Source: Oncomelania hupensis
Lineage: Eukaryota; Mollusca; Gastropoda; Littorinimorpha; Pomatiopsidae
Assembly (NCBI GenBank): GCA_036898135.1
Contig: CM072520.1
Coordinates: forward strand, 492,064-556,063
Reading direction: 5' to 3'
DNA length: 64,000 bases
Positions 20,353 to 33,145 of the stretch are shown here, piece by piece. Every line of letters begins with the position of its first letter. The stretch's first letter is position 1. The position numbers and the translations under genes are program-made. The notes below the pieces were generated by a model. It was given only the letters and a program-made list of their open reading frames with translations, did not search any database and was not told the origin of the DNA.

Positions 20353-21340
20353 TAGTGCTGTTGATTGTACACCCTGATGGCAGTGGGCACAAAAGAGTTC
20401 TTGTAGCGGTCTGTTCTGGCCTTCACACTGCGGAATCTCTCCGACGTACCCCGAGTCGGCTGGTGTGAGGCGAACTCGTTGTGAAAGGGTTGGGTGGGGT
20501 CTGCCATGACGGCCCCGACACGCCTAAGCACCTTCATGTCTGGAGATCAGTGACTGGGCCCCAATCACGCTGTTGGAAGTTTAAGTCACATGCTTTCAGG
20601 CTGCCCTGAAAGCACAGGCTGTTGAACGTGATGATGCTATGCACTACGCCCTGGAAGAAAGTCTGCAGGACAGCCTTCTAGACGTCGAACGACCGCAGTT
20701 TCTTGAGGAAGTGAATGCGCTGGTTGCCTTTCTTCACCAGCAGTGTCGTGTTCTCCGTCCAGTCTAGCTTGTTGTCCAGGATGGTTCCCAGATACTTGTA
20801 CTGGGTGACAATCTATACTTGCTCGTTGTTTATCAGCATGGGAGCATGGGCGGCTGGACCTCTCCTGAAGTCGACTATCATTTCTCTGGTCTTACTGACG
20901 TTCAGGAGGAGGAAGTTTTCCTCACATCACTGGACCATGGTTCTGACGGCTGTCCGGTAGGTGGTCTCGTCATCACCCAACACTTGCCCCGAGATGGAAG
21001 TGTCGTCCGAGAACTTTGTCTGAAGGACACCTCCGTCCGAGCACCGGCAGTCGGTCGTGTAGATGGTGAACAAGGCTGGGGAGAGTACGCAGCCCTGAGG
21101 GACGCCCGTGTTCACCACGACGACCTGGGATATGGTGACCGAGTCACCGGCGGAGATCCACATCTGCTGAGGACGGCAAGTCAGGAAGCTGTGCACCCAC
21201 AAGATGAGTGTGGGGTTGACCTCCATCTTCAACAGCTTGGACATCATCAGATGGGGCTGGATTGTGTTGAAGGCCGAGCTGAAATCCAAGAATTGCAGCC
21301 TGACGTAGGATTTCGGCTTGTAGGTCTCGTGCTGCAGAGG
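20353..21340 (-). pseudogene. LINE reverse transcriptase, 3' half, decayed
   Basis: Reading the minus strand downward: RT motifs DFSSAFNTIQPH (about 21285) and GVPQGCVLSPALF, then the catalytic box as FSDDTS near 21010 in place of the usual F/YADD. A frame change near 20935 is followed by ENFLLLNVSKTREMIVDFRR. A stop lies at about 20811, then TQYKYLGTILDNKLDWTENT. A diverged thumb region leads to the C-terminal FRSVKARTDRYKNSFVP ending at 20353. Several frameshifts and stops make it inactive. Motif wording is like vertebrate and invertebrate CR1/Rex-type LINEs, but the clade is uncertain. The 5' part is missing. Confidence 0.82.
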
Positions 21341-21374
21341 TTTGTGTAAAACACAAGTGATAAGGTGTCTCGAC

Positions 21375-21657
21375 TATAGATAGCCCTGGGCTATAGAGAT
21401 GGACTGGGCTATAGAGATGGACTGGGCTATAGAGATGACTGAGCTATAGAGATGGACTGGGCTACAGAGATGGACTGGGCTACAGAGATGGACTGGGCTA
21501 TAGAGATGGACTGGGCTATAGAGATGGACTGGGCTATAGAGATGGACTGGGCTATAGAGATGACTGAGCTATAGAGATGACTGAGCTATAGAGATGGACT
21601 GGGCTACAGAGATGGACTGGGCTATAGAGATGGACTGGGCTATAGAGATGGACTGGA
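21375..21657. repeat. 18-bp minisatellite
   Basis: About 16 copies of GGGCTATAGAGATGGACT, some with CTACAGAG or the short form GATGACTGAGCTATAGA. Confidence 0.93.
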
Positions 21658-21716
21658 GTTTATTAATAGCATCTTGGCTATAATCCTTATTAGTTTCCGT
21701 CCTCCGTGGAATGAGA

Positions 21717-21861
21717 AGAAGAAGAAGAACAACAACAACAACAACAACAACAACAATAACAACACAACAACAAAAACAATAACAACAACAACAACAACAA
21801 CATTACATTACATTACATTACATTACATTACATTACATTACATTACATTACATTACATTAC
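21717..21861. repeat. (AAG)n/(AAC)n followed by (CATTA)n tail
   Basis: AAG and AAC triplets to about 21800, then about twelve CATTA pentamers. On the minus strand the pentamer run is a (TGTAA)n tail directly after the LINE 3' end at 21862. Confidence 0.93.
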
Positions 21862-22560
21862 AAGGTTATTGCTTTAGGTCCAGCGGACTCTTCCGAGCCA
21901 AATCAGGACCAGAGAGGCGTTATCTTAAAATATTATAAAATGGATTAAATCTTAAAAAACAAGCCTGTTACTCTTAAATATTCAAACAAACTTTCACACG
22001 CAACCCCTTGAAAAATCTTCTTTAAATCTGATGTATTAAAAGTAGGCTACGTTCTATTTCTTCAATCAAATCACTAAAATCAGTCATTCCAATAAAATCC
22101 AACCAACAACACAAAACAAGACGACATGATTTATATGCGATAGAACAAACCAACATCGTGTAAAAATTGAAACAGGTGTTGACCATTGCATATTTAAAAA
22201 AATCTCTTTAAAAGGAATTGAACCAAAACATCTCTTTCTTTTATCAACCAGATCAGCACATTCAGACATGAAATGGCGAACGGAAAAGGATTTGTCACAC
22301 GCAAAACACCATGGTGGATCTTCTCCTTTTAAAAGGAAACTATGGGTGACATAAGTATGTCCAATATGAAGGTGAGACAAAACTGTTTCTTCTTTGCGAG
22401 TGGATGCAAAGTTTGGCAAAGTAGCAGACAAATCTGGAAGAATTTGAAAAAAAATGTTATTGATATGGTTAGACCAGTCAGTCTGCCACAGCCGTTTACA
22501 ATAAGATCCAGTCATACAACGCAGATCAGAGCAAGGAACAAACTGGAAATCTCTGAAGAG
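21862..22560 (-). pseudogene. LINE 3' fragment: post-RNase-H C-terminus plus 3' UTR and tail
   Basis: The minus-strand frame (about 22560-22120) includes ETVLSHLHIGHTYVTHSFLL and KGEDPPWCFACDKSFSVRHF, then MSECADL. This is the C-terminal Cys/His-containing tail characteristic of I/jockey-like LINE polyproteins. Below it an AT-rich 3' UTR leads to CTGGTCCTGATTTGGCTCGG, AAGAGTCCGCTGGACC and TAAAGCAATAACC, and then a (TGTAA)n tail (21800-21861). RT and endonuclease are absent: the fragment is 5'-truncated at the triplet repeat at 22557. The clade is inferred from motif memory. Confidence 0.75.
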
Positions 22561-22605
22561 AAGAAGAAGAAGAAGAAGAAGAAGAAGAAGAAGAAGAAGA
22601 AGAAG

Positions 22606-22648
<43 letters not shown>

Positions 22649-22651
22649 GGA
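22557..22651. repeat. (AAG)n(AAC)n microsatellite
   Basis: Sixteen or so AAG triplets pass directly into about fourteen AAC triplets. Confidence 0.95.
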
Positions 22652-22849
22652 ATACGTGTGCTTTGTAAAAGGAAAGAAGCCAGCCACGGTGGTTTGTTGA
22701 TGTCCATCAATATTCCAGCTCAAAAGCTCCTGAAAGCGCTTATTGTTATGAGGGGAGGGGGGATAGGGGAGAGGAAGGGAGTGGCAACATACAGTATACT
22801 AGTGGCAACAGACAGCATATCAGCGGCAATATACAGCATATCAGAGAGT

Positions 22850-23638
22850 AGTAGTAGGATAGGATAGGGTAGGGTAGAGTAGAGTAGGGTAGGGTAGTAG
22901 AGTAGTAGGATAGGATAAGTAGGGTAGGGTAGGATAGGTAGAGTAGGGTAGAGTAGGTAGTAGTAGGGTAGGGTAGGTAGGGTAGGTAGGGTAGGATAGG
23001 TAGGGTAGGGTAGGGTAGGGTAGGTATAGTAAGGTATAGGGTATAGTTAGGTTAATAGACGTAGGTATATAGTAGGATAGGGTATAGATAGAGTAGGGTA
23101 GGGTAGGGTAGAGTAGGGTAGGGTAGGGTAGAGTAGGGTAGGGTAGAGTAGGGTAGGGTAGGATAGAGTAGGGTAGGGTAGGGTAGAGTAGGGTAGGGTA
23201 GGGTAGAGTAGGGTAGAGTAGGATAGAGTAGGGTAGGGTAGGGTAGGGTAGAGTAGGATAGAGTAGGGTAGGGTAGGGTAGGGTAGGGTAGAGTAGGGTA
23301 GGGTAGGATAGAGTAGGGTAGGGTAGGGTAGGGTAGGGTAGAGTAGGTAGGGTAGGATAGAGTAGGGTAGGGTAGGGTAGGGTAGGGTAGAGTAGGGTAG
23401 GGTAGGGTAGGGTAGGGTAGAGTAGGGTAGGGTAGGGTAGGGTAGGATAGAGTAGGGTAGGGTAGGGTAGGGTAGGGTAGAGTAGGGTAGGGTAGGGTAG
23501 AGTAGGGTAGAGTAGGGTAGAGTAGGGTAGGGTAGGATAGAGTAGGGTAGGGTAGGGTAGGGTAGGGTAGAGTAGGGTAGGGTAGGGTAGAGTAGGGTAG
23601 AGTAGGATAGAGTAGGGTAGGGTAGGGTAGGGTAGGGT
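22850..23638 (+). repeat. (GGGTA)n pentanucleotide array
   Basis: About 790 bp of GGGTA with regular GAGTA and GGATA substitutions, more irregular before about 23090. All guanines are on the plus strand. It is not the TTAGGG telomere hexamer. Confidence 0.95.
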
Positions 23639-24029
23639 TGAGACTATTTTATCAACCTAAAATAAAAACTTTACGAGCAATTGTTTTTACGGATTGTGTT
23701 TTTTAGCGGCTTTGGTATTGTCTTTTGTAGCTGCAGAATGTTGAGTGGCTAGCGATTGGCTAGCGGTTGGCTAGTGGTTGGCTAGTCAACGGCTGTTGCT
23801 ATTAATAGGCACAACAACCACGGAATTTATTCATTTAAAAAATAACTACACTTTCCAAAGAGTTATTTTTTGTGGTAAGCTTATTTTTTTAGTGAGGCAA
23901 CACTCATTGTGAATATTAACAGGATTTGTGGCTTCGACGTGGTCAAAGCGGGCTCCTTTAGGCTGACGTGTCAGTAACCAAGTCAACCCACAGCTGCCAC
24001 AATTATGCGAGTGTCTATTTCCTGTGTGC
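23639..24029. other. Unassigned sequence
   Basis: It includes a short imperfect repeat, GGCTAGCGATT then GGCTAGCGGTT then GGCTAGTGGTT, near 23740-23790. No gene is seen. A 123-codon minus-strand frame over 23846-24217 lacks recognisable features. Confidence 0.35.
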
Positions 24030-24545
24030 TTAAACCCGTCATTTCCGCCATCCCAGCATGCCTCATTAGGAACGGAAGTGCCAGCGATGCAATGCCTTAG
24101 AGCTCTGTACGGCCATGACACCTTGTCCTCGTCACGTGGCACCTTGGCGAACCAATCAAATGACCGCAACAGAGACTTTCCACCAATCAAATCACTCCTG
24201 CAACCTATACAGACCAATCAAATTAGTCTCCAGACAGCGCTGACCAATTGAATCCTCCCTTACCAATACTTACCCACCAATCGAATCTCACTTCCCATTT
24301 TATCCGCACTTACTGACCAATCAAATCACCATCCAATTTTAGCAGCCATCAGAGTTCGGGCGAGGAGACTGGAGTGACCATGACAGAGATTGGAGGCCCT
24401 CTTGAGAGTCTCAAAAAGAGCTGTCCAGAGAAGGGGACCGGATGTAGAATAGCGGAAGCAAAGAACCGGAAGTAAAGTACAGAAAAAAGAGGGCCGGAAG
24501 TAAAGTAAAATGTACAGCTGTCCTCTGTTTCCGGTCCTGTCTTTT
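24030..24545. promoter_or_regulatory. CCAAT-box cluster with ETS-type motifs
   Basis: Eight CCAAT pentamers lie on the plus strand between 24152 and 24337. Six are in the context ACCAAT(C/T)(A/G)AAT, and the first four are spaced 31, 31 and 30 bp. CACGTG is at 24133-24138. ETS-like CCGGAAGT occurs near 24466 and 24494, with an inverted TTCCGG near 24530. NF-Y, USF and ETS sites commonly occur together in housekeeping promoters. No coding region is identified on either side, so the role is inference. Confidence 0.4.
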
Positions 24546-24747
24546 TCATTCTGCCATCCCCAAGGGAGGGAATGACAGATAAATGCAGCGGCCGTCACTG
24601 ATGCAGTTCGGGCTCGTGATTGCGGTTATTTCACTTGATTGAGGCGATAGTTCCCAACCTGGACATCTTGTTGCATAGGAGAGACGTGGACTTGGAGTTA
24701 GGGACGTTCTGCTTTGTTTGTAGAAAAGAAGACGTTATTTTGTGATA

Positions 24748-24846
<99 letters not shown>

Positions 24847-25424
24847 CAGACAGACAGACAGACAGACAGAGATAAAGAGTCAAAGCAAGACACACACATT
24901 GGGATGATGGAGTAAGAAAAGCCCTGCCTAACAGAACAGTGTAATAAACAGTGAGTGATTGAAGCTTCATCCTGTCGGGCCCTGACGACGCCAAGTGATG
25001 TATTGGCAGTTTTTAGGTCAACAGTTACGTCATTTCTCATCGGTACAGATGCTACTTCACATATTGCACCTCTAATGAGAAAATAACTGTTTTGTCTTTT
25101 TCAAGTGGCAAATCATAGTTCACAACCATGACTGCGCAGTTGTGTGTATGAGTGAAAACAACTCTTCCGAGCCAAATCAGGACCAATTCCTTTGCGTTGT
25201 TAGGGCCCATCACAATATTTAGTAACAAAAAGAGAGGATGGGAGGGAGAGAAGAACTGTGTTATATAATGTAGTTGTTGGAATGATGGCTAGGTGACAGT
25301 GACTGCAGTTAACTGTGTACAGAACATCCTTCCTCGCTAGCAAGGTCTGGTATTCTCTAAGAAAAAAAAAAAAATTCCCTAACTGTGTATGAAGGTCAAG
25401 CCCTGATCTTGGAACCATGTAGCA
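24546..25424. other. Unassigned sequence with (GA)n microsatellite
   Basis: (GA)n with a few GAAA interruptions spans about 24748-24845, followed by (CAGA)n. A truncated LINE 3'-end module (CTCTTCCGAGCCAAATCAGG) lies at 25163-25191. Otherwise I see nothing assignable. Confidence 0.6.
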
Positions 25425-26085
25425 TGGAATGGTTGGGAGCTATCTCAGGAATAATATATATAACACACCAATGTGATGGAATGGTTGGAAGCCTTAGTAA
25501 TAAAAATATAACACAACCCCATGTGCATGGAAATAGTTGGGAGCTTTCAGTAATAAATATATCTCACAACAATGTGCATGGAAGAGGTTTTCGGGAGCTT
25601 TCAGTAATAAAATATAACTCACACAATGTAGCATGGTATGGTTGGCAGCTTTCAGTAATAAAAATATTAACACACCACAATGTAGCATGGAATGGTTGGC
25701 AGCTTTCAGTAATAAAATATAACACACACAATGTAGCATGGAAATGGTTGGGAGCTTTCAGTAATAAAATATAACACACACAATGTAGCATGGAATGGTT
25801 GGCAGCTTTCAGTAATAAAATATAACACACACAATGTAGCATGGAATGGTTGGGAGCTTTCAGTAATAAAATATAACACACACAATGTAGCATGGAATGG
25901 TTGGGAGCTTTCAGTAATAAAATATAACACACACAATGTAGCATGGAATGGTTGGGAGCTTTCAGTAATAAAATATAACACACACAATGTGGCATGGAAT
26001 GGTTGAGAGCTTTCAGTAATAAAATATAACACAAACAATGTAGCATGGAATGGTTGGGAGCTTTCAGTAATAAAAAATAGCACAC
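25425..26085. repeat. 51-bp minisatellite
   Basis: About 13 copies of ATGGAATGGTTGGGAGCTTT, then CAGTAATAAAATATAACACA, then CACAATGTAGC. The first units are the most diverged. The long minus-strand frames here are a by-product of a 51-bp (17-codon) period. Confidence 0.95.
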
Positions 26086-26189
26086 TCAATGAAACCAAAA
26101 GGGAAAAGGAATGTGCACAAAATGGAGGGCAAAACATTCCATCAAATCTTAGCAATTTTGTTTGAAGTTTCCGAGTTAAACACCCGCAC

Positions 26190-26640
26190 CCACTTTCACA
26201 CACTTGCACCCATATGCAAGCTCGCCCTTACACACACAAATGCATACCAAGCTCGCCCTTACACACTCACATGCACACCAAGCTCGCCCTTACACACTCA
26301 CATGCACCAAACACGCCATTACACACACATGCACACCAAGCACGCCCTTATACACACACAAATGCACACCAAGCACGCCCTTACACACACATGCACACCA
26401 AGCACGCCCTTACACACACATGCACACCAAGCACGCCCTTACACACACATGCACACCAAGCACGCCCTTACACACACATGCACACCAAGCACGCCCTTAT
26501 ACACGCCCTTATACACACACAAATGCACACCAAGCACGCCCTTACACACACACACGCACACCAAGCACGCAAACCCATCCACCAACACATCCACCAACAC
26601 ATCCACCAACACATACACACACACACCACACACGCAAATC
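26190..26640. repeat. CA-rich minisatellite
   Basis: About 14 units of roughly 28-31 bp built on CACACCAAGCACGCCCTTA plus CACACACATG, followed by (CATCCACCAACA)n near 26575-26610. Confidence 0.92.
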
Positions 26641-26799
26641 AATCCGGTCGGACAAGCCATTAAGGGGTTGTGTCACTGACTGCAGTGATGAAGGCTAGAT
26701 GGTGAATGGAGTGTAAGACCAACAGCTCAACCATTATTACAAAATGAAACCAGCCGTCCAACATTTTTCAATGTCTGTTGAACAAGAGAGAGAGAGAGA

Positions 26800-26816
26800 A
26801 AAAAAAAAGAGAGAGA

Positions 26817-26862
<46 letters not shown>

Positions 26863-26915
26863 TTGATGATGATGATGATGATGATGGAAGATGATGAGGA
26901 TGATGATGATGATGA
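26800..26915. repeat. (GA)n and (GAT)n microsatellites
   Basis: A short GA run is followed by about 30 GAT triplets with a few interruptions. Confidence 0.95.
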
Positions 26916-27147
26916 GATACAAACATTGAAAAGTCCTAAACTAGGTAATTAGCGAGTGGATTGTAGAAATTGATTATATCTACGTGTTTGTCGGTCTGGC
27001 TCAGTCCTAAAGACCCTTCCCTGAAAGAAGTGCTGCATATTGTGAAGTCACGTGATGCGTTCTGGGTGCATTCTTGGCAACTGTGCTCACGTCATTAAAC
27101 ACTCATACGTCATCGTTTGACACGCTCACAGGCTTCCGAGATTCTTC

Positions 27148-28321
<1,174 letters not shown>

Positions 28322-28356
28322 ACACGGAACCACAGATGAGAAAGAAGAAACTCGGA

Positions 28357-28408
<52 letters not shown>

Positions 28409-28452
28409 ATGTGTGTGTGAGAGAGAGAGAGATAGACTGAGAGGGAGAGGGA

Positions 28453-28517
<65 letters not shown>

Positions 28518-29435
28518 TTCTCTACTTATGAACTTCTCTGTGTATTGTGCTAATCAACTTCTCTGTGTGTAGTGCTTATCAACTTCTCTGTGTGTACTGC
28601 TTATCAACTTCTCTGTGTGTAGTGCTTATCAACTTCTCTGTGTGTAGTGCTTATCAACTTCTCTGTGTATAGTGCTTATCAACTTCTCTGTGTGTAGTGC
28701 TTTTACTTATGAACTTCTCTGTGTATTGTGCTATCAACTTCTCTGTGTGTAGTGCTTATCAACTTCTCTGTGTGTACTGCTTATCAACTTCTCTGTGTGT
28801 AGTGCTTATCAACTTCTCTGTGTGTAGTGCTTATCAACTTCTCTGTGTGTAGTGCTTATCAACTTCTCTGTGTGTAGTGCTTTTCAACTTCTTTGTGTGT
28901 AGTGCTTATCAACTTCTCTGTGTGTAGTGCTTTTCAACTTCTTTGTGTGTAGTGCTTATCAACTTCTCTCTGTGTATTGTGCTTAATCAACTTCTCTGTG
29001 TGTAGTGCTAATCAACTTCTCTGTGTGTAGTGCTTATCAACTTCTCTGTGTGTAGTGCTTATCAACTTCTCTGTGTATAGTGCTTACCAACTTCTCTGTG
29101 TGTATTGTGCTAATCAACTTCTCTGTGTGTAGTGCTTATCAACTTCTCTGTGTGTAGTGCTTATCAACTTCTCTGTGTGTAGTGCTTATCAACTTCTCTG
29201 TGTATAGTGCTTACCAACTTCTCTGTGTATTGTGCTAATCAACTTCTCTGTGTGTAGTGCTTATCAACTTCTCTGTGTGTAGTGCTTATCAACTTCTCTG
29301 TGTGTAGTGCTTATCAACTTCTCTGTGTGTAGTGCTTATCAACTTCTCTGGGTGTGGTGCTTATAAACTTTTCTGTGTATAAAGTTCATGCTGGTGGTCG
29401 GAGAATAAAATCTCGACATGTACGTGTATGTGCGC

Positions 29436-29466
<31 letters not shown>

Positions 29467-29518
29467 TACTAGAGAGATTACGCGTGCGTGAATGAGTGTG
29501 CTTCCCCGTGTATGTCTG

Positions 29519-29613
<95 letters not shown>

Positions 29614-29646
29614 TTAGACAAGGGGCGTGAAAGCAAACAAATAAAA
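28322..29646 (+). repeat. Composite repeat block, copy B of a tandem duplication
   Basis: It begins and ends with the same unique words as copy A. It is about 150 bp longer, through more minisatellite units and longer simple repeats. It also contains an internal restart of the minisatellite near 28704 (TTTTACTTATGAACTTC). Confidence 0.92.
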
Positions 29647-29689
29647 TATCAAATGAGGACTATACCGTGATTACTGTAAAGAATTATTT

Positions 29690-31170
29690 CCTGTTTCTGG
29701 ACTCAGAGGACATATATAGACTGGGTGGGGTACAAAGACTCAGAGGACATATAGACTTGGGTGGGTGGACTCAGAGGACATATAGACTGGGTGGGTAGAC
29801 TCAGAGGACATATAGACTTGGGTGGGGTGGACTCAGAGGACACATAGACTGGGTGGGGTGGACTCAGAGGACATATATACTGGGTGGGGTGGACTCAGAG
29901 GACATATAGACTGGGTGAGGTGGACTCAGGGGACATATAGACTGGGGTGGGGTGGACCGAGGACACATAGACTGGGGTAGGGTGGACTCAGAGGACATAT
30001 AGACTGGGGTGGGGTGGACTCAGAGGACATATAGACTGGGTGAACTCAGAGGACATATAGACTGGGGTGGGTGGACTCAGAGGACATATAGACTGGGTGG
30101 TGGACTCAGAGGACATATAGACTGGGGTAGGGTGGACTCAGGGGACATATAGACTGGGGTGGGTGGACTCAGAGGACATAGAGACTGGGGTAGGGTGGAC
30201 TCAGAGGACATATAGACTGGGTGGGGTGGACTCAGAGGACATATAGACTGGGTGGGGTGGACTCAGAGGACATATAGACTGGGGTGGGGTGGACTCAGAG
30301 GACATATAGACTGGGTGGGGTGGACTCAGAGGACATATAGACTGGGTGGGGTGGACTCAGAGGACATATAGACTGGGGTAGGGTAGGGTGGACTCAGAGG
30401 ACATATAGACTGGGTGGGGTGGACTCAGAGGACATATAGCCTGGGTGGGGTGGACTCAGAGGACATATAGACTGGGTGGGGTGGACTCAGAGGACATATA
30501 GACTGGGTGGGGTGGACTCAGAGGACATATAGACTGGGTGGGGTGGATTCAGAGGACATATAGACTGGGTGGGGTGGACTAAGAGGACATATAACCTGGG
30601 GTAGGGTGGACTCAGAGGACATATAGACTGGGTGGGGTGGACTAAGAGGAAATATAGCCTGGGGTAGTGTGGACTCAGAGGACATATAGACTGGGTGGGG
30701 TGGACTCAGAGGACATATAGACTGGGTAGGGTGGACTCAGAGGACATATAGACTGGGTGGGGTGGACTCAGAGGACATATAGACTGGGGTGGGGTGGACT
30801 CAGAGGACACATAGACTGGGGTAGGGTGGACTCAGAGGACATATAGACGGGGGTAGGTGGACTCAGAGGACATATAGACTGGGGTGGGGTGGACTCAGAG
30901 GACATATAGACTGGGTGGACTCAGAGGACATATAGACTGGGGTGGTGTGGACTCAGAGGACATATAGACTGGGTGGACTCAGAGGACATATAGACTGGGG
31001 TGGTGTGGACTCAGAGGACATATTAGACTGGGGTGGGGTGGGACTCAGAGGACATATAGACTTGGGTGGGGTGGACTCAGAGGACATAGAGACTGGGGTG
31101 GGATGAACTCAGAGGACATATAGACTGGGGTGGGGTGGACTCAGAGGACATAGAGACTGGGGTAGTCTAG
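29690..31170. repeat. 31-bp minisatellite
   Basis: About 46 copies of GACTCAGAGGACATATAGAC plus TGGGTGGGGTG. Length variation sits in the G-rich part (GGGGTGG, GGGTAGG, GGGTG). Confidence 0.95.
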
Positions 31171-31802
31171 AGAGGGGTGAGGAGGAAGGAGGGAGGGATT
31201 TGATGTGAAAGCGAGAGTCATCTAAACAATTATGAAGGGTACTGTGCATTATGTACGTCATCACATGGCATCATAAGTGGCGATGACGTAGATAGGTATC
31301 TGGGGGCGCCAAGCAGACGACGCATTTTGAATAGTGGCATTGTAACAACTGCAGCAAGAGCTCAGTCTTTTTTTTATTTTATTTCAAGTGTTTGTAATAC
31401 TGATAACGCCTCAAGAGATTATTCCCACACCCCATCCCACACACACAGCACAAATACAAGTTGTGTTACAGACATTGTCAAAGTTATTGCTAAATCTCCT
31501 GTTGGTAGACTTTTATAGACTGTTTTGAAATTAATGTTTTAAATAGTTAAAGTGTTTTAAAAGTTACATTTTCAATGCCTAATATCACCTAAATGTGTGA
31601 ACAGACATTAAATTAAAGATTGATACAAGCTGTGGTAGCAGTGGACGGTGTGTGTGTGTGTGTGGGTGGGAGTGAAGGTTGGGAGTGGAGGGGTGTTCCT
31701 CCCGAATGAGTTTCTGTGTAACGTAGGTGGGGTAGGTGGGTGATGTTGCACGTCTGTGCGTCTAAGTGGTCGCCCCGGACAGCACGCAAGGTCAAAGTGA
31801 TT
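31171..31802. other. Unassigned sequence
   Basis: No gene or repeat is recognised apart from a short (GT)n near 31650. Confidence 0.35.
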
Positions 31803-31868
31803 ACTTTACTTTACATGATTGTTGCTTTAGGTCCAGCGGACTCTTCCGAGCCAAATCGGGGCCAGAGT
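31803..31868 (-). repeat. LINE 3'-end module (short copy)
   Basis: TTACTTTACTTTACATGATT, then GTTGCTTTAGGTCCAGCGG, ACTCTTCCGAGCCAAATCGG and GGCCAGAG. The ends are as in the other copies. Confidence 0.75.
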
Positions 31869-31926
31869 CAAAGGGAGCGAGTAATGAGATTAAATCTTGA
31901 ATCTTGTGTTTGTGTGTGTGTGTATG

Positions 31927-31929
<3 letters not shown>

Positions 31930-31962
<33 letters not shown>
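31930..31962. repeat. (GA)n microsatellite
   Basis: About sixteen GA dinucleotides following a (GT)n run. Confidence 0.95.
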
Positions 31963-31966
<4 letters not shown>

Positions 31967-32204
31967 GTATATGCCTGCGTGTGTGCGAGTGTGTGAGCGG
32001 CTGTGTGGATGCAGTAATGCGCTCAGAAATGCGTTGATGTGTGTCTGTGCGTGCTCGTTTGTGCGTGGCACATCAAACTACAGGGTACTTGAAAGGTGAC
32101 TCCCTGTCTAACATTGCGGCACATCAAAGTACTGGGTACTTGAAAGGAAGGTAACTCCCTGTATAACCTTGCTCACAACTTGTATAACTTGGCGATGACG
32201 ACGA

Positions 32205-32287
32205 CGGTACATTATATTACATGGTTATTGCTTTACGTCCAGCCGACGATGGTGATGATGATGACGATGATGATGACGATGATGATA

Positions 32288-32363
<76 letters not shown>

Positions 32364-32365
32364 CT

Positions 32366-32399
<34 letters not shown>
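32205..32399. repeat. LINE-module remnant and (GAT)n microsatellite
   Basis: TTATATTACATGGTTATTGC, then TTTACGTCCAGC, is cut short and followed by about 50 GAT/GAC triplets. Confidence 0.85.
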
Positions 32400-32400
<1 letters not shown>

Positions 32401-32699
32401 AGGACGATTACATTTGAGTTTGCATGTTGGGGTGAGCGTAGACTGTAGGTTGGCGTGCAGGTGTAGCCAAAGGGACGATGTATTGAATGGCAAAAGCAAA
32501 TGGAAGGAGACAAACAAGGCACACACAGGAAAAAGAAAACTCATTTGCTGGCAGTTTTGTTTGTGGTCCTAAATGGTGGGTGGCCAATTGCAGAAATTTG
32601 TTTTACCGTTAGACCACCGCCATACAATATAAATGCCAAACAGCCCGGGTGTTCAATTATATTCCCATAAACTCGATAAACTCCGTGTTAATCAGTGCT

Positions 32700-33145
32700 T
32701 GGAGTTTTTACTATTGTACATGTACTTTACCAGTTTTACTATTGTACATGTACTTTACCAGTTTTTACTATTGTACATGTACTTTACCAGTTTTTACTAT
32801 TGTACATGTCCTTTACCAGTTTTTACTATTGTACATGTATTTTACCAGTTTTTACTATTGTTCATGTACTTTACCAGTTTTTACTATTGTACATGTATTT
32901 TACCAGTTTTCACTATTGTACATGTACTTTACCAGTTCTCGTTATTGTACATGTATTTTACCTTTTTTTTTTAAAAAGTATTGTATGTATTTTACCAGTT
33001 TTTACTATTGTTCCTGTACTTTACCAGTTTTTTACTATTGTACATGTATTTTACCAGTTTTTGCTATTGTTTATGTACTTTACCAGTTCTTACTATTGTA
33101 CATGTATTTTACCAGTTTTTACTATTGTACATGTACTTTTCCCGC
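32700..33145. repeat. 29-bp minisatellite
   Basis: About 15 copies of TTTTTACTATTGTACATGTA plus CTTTACCAG (or ATTTTACCAG). One diverged unit near 32960-32985 carries a poly(T). Confidence 0.95.

Noticed and set aside
22850..23638. Telomere or interstitial telomere repeat
   Set aside because: The unit is the pentamer GGGTA, not TTAGGG, and it is embedded between unique sequences.
23846..24217. 123-codon minus-strand frame with Cys/His residues
   Set aside because: The spacing fits no zinc-binding family I know, and it runs through the CCAAT cluster on the other strand; probably chance.
25494..26209. Open frames of 80-170 codons on the minus strand
   Set aside because: By-product of a 51-bp (17-codon) minisatellite; repeated phrases such as LLKAPNHSMLHCV follow the repeat unit.
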